Positions 44,395-49,356 of a stretch of DNA of 49,356 nucleotides are shown piece by piece. Within the stretch, counting starts at the first letter, position 1. Every line of letters starts with the position of its first letter. This stretch comes from Bacteroidales bacterium (GTDB lineage Bacteria > Bacteroidota > Bacteroidia > Bacteroidales > UBA932): contig JAFRUH010000032.1 in assembly GCA_017438975.1 (NCBI GenBank), forward strand, positions 1 through 49,356, written 5' to 3'. The notes below the pieces were generated by a model. It did not search any database. It had not been told where the DNA came from and saw only the letters and a list, made by a program, of their open reading frames with translations. A program made the position numbers and the translations under genes.

Positions 44395-45816
44395 ATGTCC
44401 AAAAAGAAAACGGATCTGATTCTTGAGAACGTCCGCATCGAGGCCGTGGCGGCGGAAGGTAAGGCGCTGGCCCATGTGGACGGACAGGTACTGTTCGTCG
44501 AGTTCGCGGTTCCCGGAGATCTCGTCGACGTACGCGTCTTCAAGAAGAAGAAAAACTATATGGAAGGATTTACGGTACGGATGGTGGAGCCTTCCCCCCA
44601 CCGTCTCAAGCCGTTCTGCCCGCATTTCGGATTCTGCGGAGGGTGCAGATGGCAGCCTCTCCCCTATCCCATGCAGCTCGAAGCCAAGCGGCAGCAGGTC
44701 TGGGACCAGTTGGTCCGGCTCGGCCATCTCGACGTTCCGGAAATCCTGCCCACCCTACCCTCCGAAAGGGAGCAATACTACCGGAACAAGCTGGAATTCA
44801 CGGCTTCCGATAAACGCTGGATCTACAAAGACGAAGATCCGGATGCCCTGTCGGAGTCCGAAAAGATGGGGCTCGGCTTCCACGTCGGCAAATTCTTCGA
44901 CAAGGTACTCGACATCAAGGACTGCCACCTGCAAAAAGAGCCTTCCAACGCGATCCGGCTGTTCATCAAGCAGTTCTGCGTCGAAAACGGATACGAATTC
45001 TTCAATATCCGGGAAAACCGGGGCTTCTTCCGGAACATGTTCGTCCGGACGACGGAAAGCGGGACCGTCATGCTGATCCTCTGTTTCTTCCACGAGGATG
45101 AATCCAGACGGACCGCCCTCCTGGACGCCGTCGCCGAGCGTTTCCCGGAGATCACCTCCCTGTACTACGTCATCAACCAGAAGCTGAACGACTCGATTTC
45201 TGACCAGACCTGCATCCTCTACAAGGGCGAAGACGCCATCTACGAGGAAATGGAAGGTCTCCGTTTCAAGATCGGCCCGAAATCCTTCTACCAGACCAAT
45301 ACCCTCCAGGCCTACAGACTGTACAGCGTCGCCCGGGAATTCGCCGCCCTCAAAGGGGATGAAATCGTCTATGACCTCTATACCGGAACCGGCACGATCG
45401 CCCAGTTCGTATCGTCCCGCGCCCGAAAGGTCGTCGGAATCGAATATGTTCCCGAAGCGATCGACGACGCCCGCGTGAACGCCGCTGCCAACGGAATCAC
45501 GAACTGCTCGTTCTTCGCCGGCGATATGAAAGACGTGCTCAACGAGAAGTTCATCCGGGAAAACGGCCGCCCGGACGTGGTCATCCTCGATCCCCCGCGT
45601 GCGGGAGTCCATCCCGATGTCTCCGAGGTCATCCTCCACGCCGCCCCTGAACGGATCGTCTATGTCAGCTGCAATCCGGCCTCCCAGGCCCGCGACCTCG
45701 CGATCCTGTGCCGGGATTATACAATTACGGCGGTCCAGCCCGTAGACATGTTCCCCCATACCCAGCACGTCGAGAACGTATGTGCCCTCGTGCGTAAAAC
45801 CGTAACCATGCTATGA
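44395..45816 (+). CDS. rlmD: 23S rRNA (uracil-C5)-methyltransferase, RlmD/TrmA family
   Basis: The enzyme methylates C5 of a uridine in 23S rRNA (U1939 for RlmD) with S-adenosylmethionine. The 473-residue protein has an N-terminal TRAM domain (about 8-65) and iron-sulfur cysteines Cys75, Cys81 and Cys84 (CPHFGFCGGC) plus a later Cys in DCHLQ. The C-terminal Rossmann methyltransferase has DLYTGTGTIAQF, LDPPRAGVHP and the catalytic cysteine in YVSCNPAS. Paralogues RlmC and TrmA share the fold, so the exact base is inferred. Its stop overlaps the antiporter start (ATGA). Confidence 0.88.
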   Translation: MSKKKTDLILENVRIEAVAAEGKALAHVDGQVLFVEFAVPGDLVDVRVFKKKKNYMEGFTVRMVEPSPHRLKPFCPHFGFCGGCRWQPLPYPMQLEAKRQQVWDQLVRLGHLDVPEILPTLPSEREQYYRNKLEFTASDKRWIYKDEDPDALSESEKMGLGFHVGKFFDKVLDIKDCHLQKEPSNAIRLFIKQFCVENGYEFFNIRENRGFFRNMFVRTTESGTVMLILCFFHEDESRRTALLDAVAERFPEITSLYYVINQKLNDSISDQTCILYKGEDAIYEEMEGLRFKIGPKSFYQTNTLQAYRLYSVAREFAALKGDEIVYDLYTGTGTIAQFVSSRARKVVGIEYVPEAIDDARVNAAANGITNCSFFAGDMKDVLNEKFIRENGRPDVVILDPPRAGVHPDVSEVILHAAPERIVYVSCNPASQARDLAILCRDYTITAVQPVDMFPHTQHVENVCALVRKTVTML

Positions 45817-46778
45817 TCCTGCAGATTCTCCTCCTCATCGCCGGCCTCGCCCTGATCATTTTCGGAGCCGACTTCCTGGTCGACGGGGCATCCGCCATCG
45901 CCCGGAAAGCCGGGGTCAGTGAATTCGTCATCGGCCTGACCATCGTCGGAATGGGGACTTCCGCCCCGGAATTCGTCGTCAGCATCATCGGCGCCCTGGC
46001 CGGCAACTCCGATGTCGCCGTCGGCAACGTCCTCGGATCGAATATCATCAATACCCTCCTCATCCTCGGACTGACCGCCATCATCCTTCCGATTGGCATC
46101 ACACGGGAAAACCGGATCAAGGATATACCGATCAATATCTTCATCACCGCCCTTTTCCTGGGGATGGGATTCGGCTATACTCTCTTCAAGCTGGGGAATT
46201 CGGACGAGATCTCGAGAGTGGAAGGTATTGTCCTTCTGGTACTTTTCATCCTTTATATCTGGTCTTGCTTCAAGTTCAATAAACCGGAAGGGAGTACCGG
46301 AAAGGATACCGCCGTCAAGGAGAAAAAGCTCCCTGTCAGCATCCTGATGGTCCTCGGCGGACTGGCCGCCCTGGTCTTCGGCGGACGCTTTTTCGTCGAT
46401 TCCGCGACGTGGATCGCTTCCAGAATCGGTGTCAGCGACAAATTTATCGCCGTGACCATCCTCGCGGGAGGCACCTCCCTCCCGGAACTGGCGACCTGCG
46501 TCGTCGCCGCCGCCAAGAAAAAGGGGCAGCTAGCCCTCGGTAACATCCTCGGATCCAACATATTCAATATCCTGCTGATTCTCGGAGCCTCGGCCGTCAT
46601 CTCTCCCCTCTCATTCGCAGACATCAACTTCCTCGACGCGGGCGTCCTGCTGCTGAGCTCCCTCCTGGTCCTGACCAGCATCGTGACCTTCCGCAGGAAC
46701 CTCATCGACCGGGCGGACGGTGCCATCATGGTCCTTGTCTGGCTCGCCTATATGGCATACCTTATATTAAACCTCTGA
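45813..46778 (+). CDS. CaCA-family calcium/sodium antiporter (YrbG-like)
   Basis: The 321-residue inner-membrane protein has about ten membrane segments in two inverted halves. The alpha repeats are GTSAPEFVVSIIGALAG and GGTSLPELATCVVAAAKK, each followed by a GN-(V/I)-LGSNI motif, which forms the ion path. Such proteins exchange Ca2+ for Na+ or K+. It overlaps rlmD by four bases and is followed by mscS after nine bases, so the three probably form one transcript. Confidence 0.9.
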   Translation: MILQILLLIAGLALIIFGADFLVDGASAIARKAGVSEFVIGLTIVGMGTSAPEFVVSIIGALAGNSDVAVGNVLGSNIINTLLILGLTAIILPIGITRENRIKDIPINIFITALFLGMGFGYTLFKLGNSDEISRVEGIVLLVLFILYIWSCFKFNKPEGSTGKDTAVKEKKLPVSILMVLGGLAALVFGGRFFVDSATWIASRIGVSDKFIAVTILAGGTSLPELATCVVAAAKKKGQLALGNILGSNIFNILLILGASAVISPLSFADINFLDAGVLLLSSLLVLTSIVTFRRNLIDRADGAIMVLVWLAYMAYLILNL

Positions 46779-46787
46779 CAGAAACAT

Positions 46788-47675
46788 ATGATTCCTTCTC
46801 AAGAAACCATCAAAAGCGGAACGGAACGGCTCATCGATACGCTTTCCACCTCCACTCCCGCGGAAATCATGCACGAACTGCTGCATGAGATACTCATTTT
46901 CGGTCTGAAAGTAGTCGCCGCCCTGCTGATCTATCTGATCGGAGGGTGGGTCATACGCAGGATCATGCGGATACTCCGCCGCGGTTTCGAACGGAAGGGA
47001 ACGGACCGGACAATCGTCTCCTTCACGTCCAGCCTGGTTTCCATCGTCCTCTGGGTTATCCTGATCATCGTCACGATCAGTGCGCTCGGAATCAACACGA
47101 CTTCCCTGGCTGCCCTCCTCGCCGCCGGCGGCGTGACCTTCGGTATGGCCATGAGCGGTACCGTCCAAAATTTCTCCGGAGGAATCATGATGCTGATTTT
47201 CAAGCCTTTCAAGGCCGGGGACTACATTGAGGCGCAAGGGTTTTCCGGTACCGTCCAAGAAGTCAACATCGTCAATACGAAACTCCTCACCTACGACAAC
47301 AAGGTCCTCATCCTCCCGAACGGCGCCCTTTCGAACGGGAATATCACGAACTATTCGACCTGCGCCCTCCGGCGGATCGACAAGGTTTTCAGCGTGAGTT
47401 ACGGAGCCGACGTCGAAAAGGTCCGGCAGGTCATCCTCGATATCGCAGCGAAAGATCCCCGGATTCTCGACAAAGAGACCCCCGGAGCTGCGGATCCCTT
47501 CATCGGCCTTTCCGAACTCAACAACAGCAGCGTGGACTGCAAGGTCCGCGTCTGGGTCCGGCGGGAAGATTACTGGGGCGTATTCTATGACCTTACGGAA
47601 GCGATTTACAAAGGCCTGCCCGAGAACGGAATCTCATTCCCGTTCCCGCAGCTCGACGTCCATCTGAAACAGTAG
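46788..47675 (+). CDS. Small-conductance mechanosensitive channel, MscS family
   Basis: The 295-residue protein matches the size of E. coli MscS. It has three membrane segments (about 40-150). The pore helix and the start of the beta domain read SLAALLAAGGVTFGMAMSGT and then NFSGGIMMLIFKPFKAGDYI. The typical PNG loop (ILPNGALSNGNITNYS) and a C-terminal alpha/beta domain follow. It opens under membrane tension to release solutes during osmotic downshock. Its stop codon is only two bases from the stop of the convergent acyltransferase gene. Confidence 0.93.
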   Translation: MIPSQETIKSGTERLIDTLSTSTPAEIMHELLHEILIFGLKVVAALLIYLIGGWVIRRIMRILRRGFERKGTDRTIVSFTSSLVSIVLWVILIIVTISALGINTTSLAALLAAGGVTFGMAMSGTVQNFSGGIMMLIFKPFKAGDYIEAQGFSGTVQEVNIVNTKLLTYDNKVLILPNGALSNGNITNYSTCALRRIDKVFSVSYGADVEKVRQVILDIAAKDPRILDKETPGAADPFIGLSELNNSSVDCKVRVWVRREDYWGVFYDLTEAIYKGLPENGISFPFPQLDVHLKQ

Positions 47676-47677
47676 AT

Positions 47678-48841
47678 TTATCCGCGGCTTTCGGATTCCG
47701 CACTTTCCTTCGTCATCACGGGATTTCCGTAGATGTGGAGGAAGATGTTCCTGAGTTCATTCCTGTTCAGGGTCGGTTCGACCTTGTCCAGTTGCTGCTC
47801 GGTATAGAGGATGAACTTCTCCATGTCTTCGGGAGAATACCGGTCGGCGTACTTGAAACTGTGGTTTACGAGGTCGTAAGCGATGTAATTGGTCTTCCAG
47901 AGACGGTAGCCCTCGATGACACGGCGGTCGACGGCGTGGCGGATCGACTGGTAACGGTCGTTCTTGTCTGCCTCGGAAGCCTCACGGATTTCGTCCTCAG
48001 TCAGGGGGTCTCCGAAATTCAGGTGGACATTCCCCTTCTGCTGCTTGATGCCAACCATGATGCTCTGCAGGTCCTCGTTCTCCGTCTTGACATATTTTTT
48101 CGTGCGGGAAATCAGGATTTCCCTCGCTTTGAGCACGTCGCAGGGTTCATATTCGTAGGAGATGCTCAGAGGTACGATGCTCAGTTCCATGAAGTTATGC
48201 ACGAAATCTCCGGTGCCGCTCATATCCAGCATCTTGAGGAGTCCCTGCTCCGTCTTGTCGATCCCGTCCTTGGTCCGCCCCTGCTTCTGGGCGATCCAGA
48301 CGGAACTCTTGCCGCTGGTTACCGTTGAACGGATATATTCGGAAAGGACCTTGGAGGAAAGGTAGAGTTCACGCGCGGAAATCCCGCGGATGACCTTGAT
48401 CATCCGGTTGGAACGGATCAGGTATTCGATCGTCTTGCTCTGCAGGAGATTGTCACCTACGCAGATCTCCGTCAGCTGCATCTTGTTCCGGAAAAGGATC
48501 AGGTTCGTGAAGGCCGGATCCAGGATGATGTCCCGGTGATTGGACATGAAGACATTCTTCCCGCTGAGTTCCTGCAGTTTCGAGAAACCGTCGTAGGAGA
48601 AATTGCGGACCGAGGTATTGATGACCCATTCGATCGCCTCGGACATCACCAGGCGCTGGAATTCATCGATGCTCGAGATACCCTTCAGGATATCACGGAG
48701 ATACGTTTCAGGCTGGTTTGAAAAGATGTACTTGGAAATCCAGGGTACGGAAGGATGGTCTGCAACCTTTCCGAGGGCAACAACGGCCTCTTCATCGGAA
48801 TAGGGTGCTATATTCTCGACATTATAGTTTTTTTTGTCCAT
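47678..48841 (-). CDS. Phospholipid/glycerol acyltransferase-domain protein
   Basis: I start at ATG 48841 (MDKKNYNVENIAP), 387 residues; longer versions run through a GC-poor promoter region. The PlsC-type motif NHRDIILD (101-108) supplies the catalytic His-Asp pair. GISARELYLSSKVL and VWIAQKQGRTKDG (the family's later substrate-binding region) follow. There is no signal peptide or strong membrane helix. It is probably a glycerophospholipid or lipid A-type acyltransferase at the inner membrane; the acceptor is unknown. A good promoter lies between it and queA. Confidence 0.82.
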   Translation of the reverse strand: MDKKNYNVENIAPYSDEEAVVALGKVADHPSVPWISKYIFSNQPETYLRDILKGISSIDEFQRLVMSEAIEWVINTSVRNFSYDGFSKLQELSGKNVFMSNHRDIILDPAFTNLILFRNKMQLTEICVGDNLLQSKTIEYLIRSNRMIKVIRGISARELYLSSKVLSEYIRSTVTSGKSSVWIAQKQGRTKDGIDKTEQGLLKMLDMSGTGDFVHNFMELSIVPLSISYEYEPCDVLKAREILISRTKKYVKTENEDLQSIMVGIKQQKGNVHLNFGDPLTEDEIREASEADKNDRYQSIRHAVDRRVIEGYRLWKTNYIAYDLVNHSFKYADRYSPEDMEKFILYTEQQLDKVEPTLNRNELRNIFLHIYGNPVMTKESAESESRG

Positions 48842-48867
48842 TTCGGTTTCGGTTTTAAAACACGCTG

Positions 48868-48899
48868 CAAAGCTACACAAAAAGTGCCACAAAGGCAAA
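48868..48899 (-). promoter_or_regulatory. Promoter of the acyltransferase gene (TTTG-N20-TAGCTTTG)
   Basis: On the minus strand TTTG (48896-48899) is followed after 20 bases by TAGCTTTG (48868-48875), matching the Bacteroidetes -33/-7 layout. The ATG follows 26 bases later. The -33 box lies six bases from the queA stop. Confidence 0.65.
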
Positions 48900-48905
48900 T
48901 CCGGC

Positions 48906-49356
48906 TCAGGGCCTTTCCAGCAGGGAACTGTCTCCGTAGCTGAGGAAGCGGAAACCGTGGGAAAGGGCGTAATCGTAGACCGTACGCCAGTCACCCCCCA
49001 GGAAAGCGGAAACGAGAAGGATCAGGGTACTCTCCGGCTGATGGAAATTGGTGACCATGCGGTCGACGATCCGGAACCGGAACCCGGGGACGATGATGAT
49101 TCTCGTCCCGATGCGAAGATCCTGGAGTCCATTCGTTTCCAGGTATCGGACGAGGGCTTCCAGGGCCTCTTCCGTGGAATAGGGATACTCCTTTTCATAT
49201 GGGTCCCACTGGGCGACGTCGGCCATTTCTCCGGTTTCCAGATACCGTGCCCCGGCGTAATAAAGGGATTCCAGGGTCCGGACCGAAGTCGTGCCGACGG
49301 CAGTAACCGGTTTCTCCCCCCGTGCGAGCTCTTTCAAGAGCTCGCACGACACGGAA
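48906..49356 (-). CDS. queA: tRNA preQ1(34) S-adenosylmethionine ribosyltransferase-isomerase QueA (partial)
   Basis: The frame is open to the right edge, so the 5' part lies outside the window; the GTG at 49352 is an internal Val codon. The visible 149-150 residues are the C-terminal part of QueA. They include [37 protein letters not shown] and [13 protein letters not shown], all conserved QueA motifs. QueA transfers the ribosyl part of S-adenosylmethionine to preQ1 in tRNA, late in queuosine synthesis. The stop lies 64 bases before the acyltransferase start on the same strand. Confidence 0.9.
   Translation of the reverse strand, partial: SVSCELLKELARGEKPVTAVGTTSVRTLESLYYAGARYLETGEMADVAQWDPYEKEYPYSTEEALEALVRYLETNGLQDLRIGTRIIIVPGFRFRIVDRMVTNFHQPESTLILLVSAFLGGDWRTVYDYALSHGFRFLSYGDSSLLERP
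49321..49348. repeat. Perfect 13-bp inverted repeat inside queA
   Basis: CGTGCGAGCTCTT (49321-49333) and AAGAGCTCGCACG (49336-49348) are perfect reverse complements around a two-base spacer. The repeat lies in coding sequence, encoding part of [11 protein letters not shown], eight bases from the window edge. Confidence 0.6.

Overview
The window reads as chromosomal DNA of a fairly GC-rich member of the Bacteroidales (Bacteroidota); I cannot place it to genus. The evidence is as follows. The intergenic DNA carries several promoters with the Bacteroidetes-type -7 element TAnnTTTG, some with TTTG about 20 bases upstream. Rho has a long, charged, Q/N-rich N-terminal extension. There is a lipoprotein-type Omp85 protein (TamL-like), a Bacteroidetes-type LptD, a PPi-type phosphofructokinase, a secreted GH106 enzyme, and several OMP/lipoprotein genes typical of the phylum. 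No rRNA, tRNA, CRISPR array, intact transposon, prophage, defence island or biosynthetic cluster was found.

Layout. Bases 1-2245 are the only accessory-looking stretch: the tail of an unknown gene, an acyl-ACP thioesterase, and a divergent AraC regulator whose second DNA-binding motif has been replaced by the 3' end of an IS21-type istB gene. A non-coding stretch full of inverted and direct repeats then abuts the 3' end of mnmE. Bases 2246-9650 hold rho-mnmE and lptD on the minus strand and a cell-wall amidase diverging from lptD. Bases 9651-18159 hold an AT-rich region, dnaA, pepD-rpe, birA (minus), and a tight plus-strand operon rsfS-ftsH-cdsA-psd. Bases 18156-27533 are a minus-strand run of six overlapping or nearly overlapping genes: ligA, a YihY-type membrane protein, a bifunctional Rel/Spo enzyme, an Ig-like-domain lipoprotein, an outer-membrane barrel and ispG. 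Bases 27570-35011 hold an orphan GH106 glycosidase, then PPi-phosphofructokinase, a strong terminator, a DUF389 membrane protein and an overlapping GH13 enzyme. Bases 34977-40583 hold a TrmH/SpoU methyltransferase diverging from tamL, an intergenic pair of tandem hairpins, and the rarA/GNAT pair. Bases 40669-49356 hold two small OMP genes, a DegT-type aminotransferase, a beta-propeller lactonase-like lipoprotein, a plus-strand rlmD-CaCA antiporter-mscS run, a phospholipid-type acyltransferase and the C-terminal part of queA.

How the genes work together. Most are housekeeping: replication and repair (dnaA, ligA, rarA), RNA and translation (rho, mnmE, rsfS, trmH, rlmD, queA), envelope building (lptD, amidase, cdsA, psd, tamL, several OMPs, acyltransferase), central carbon metabolism (rpe, PFP, GH13), isoprenoids (ispG) and stress control (rel, ftsH, mscS). 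I did not find a convincing undescribed multi-gene system. The best leads are non-coding: the repeat-rich scar beside mnmE, the tandem hairpin/terminator module between tamL and rarA, and a recurrent geometry in which TAnnTTTG sits only 4-5 bases before the start codon, which suggests leaderless transcripts.
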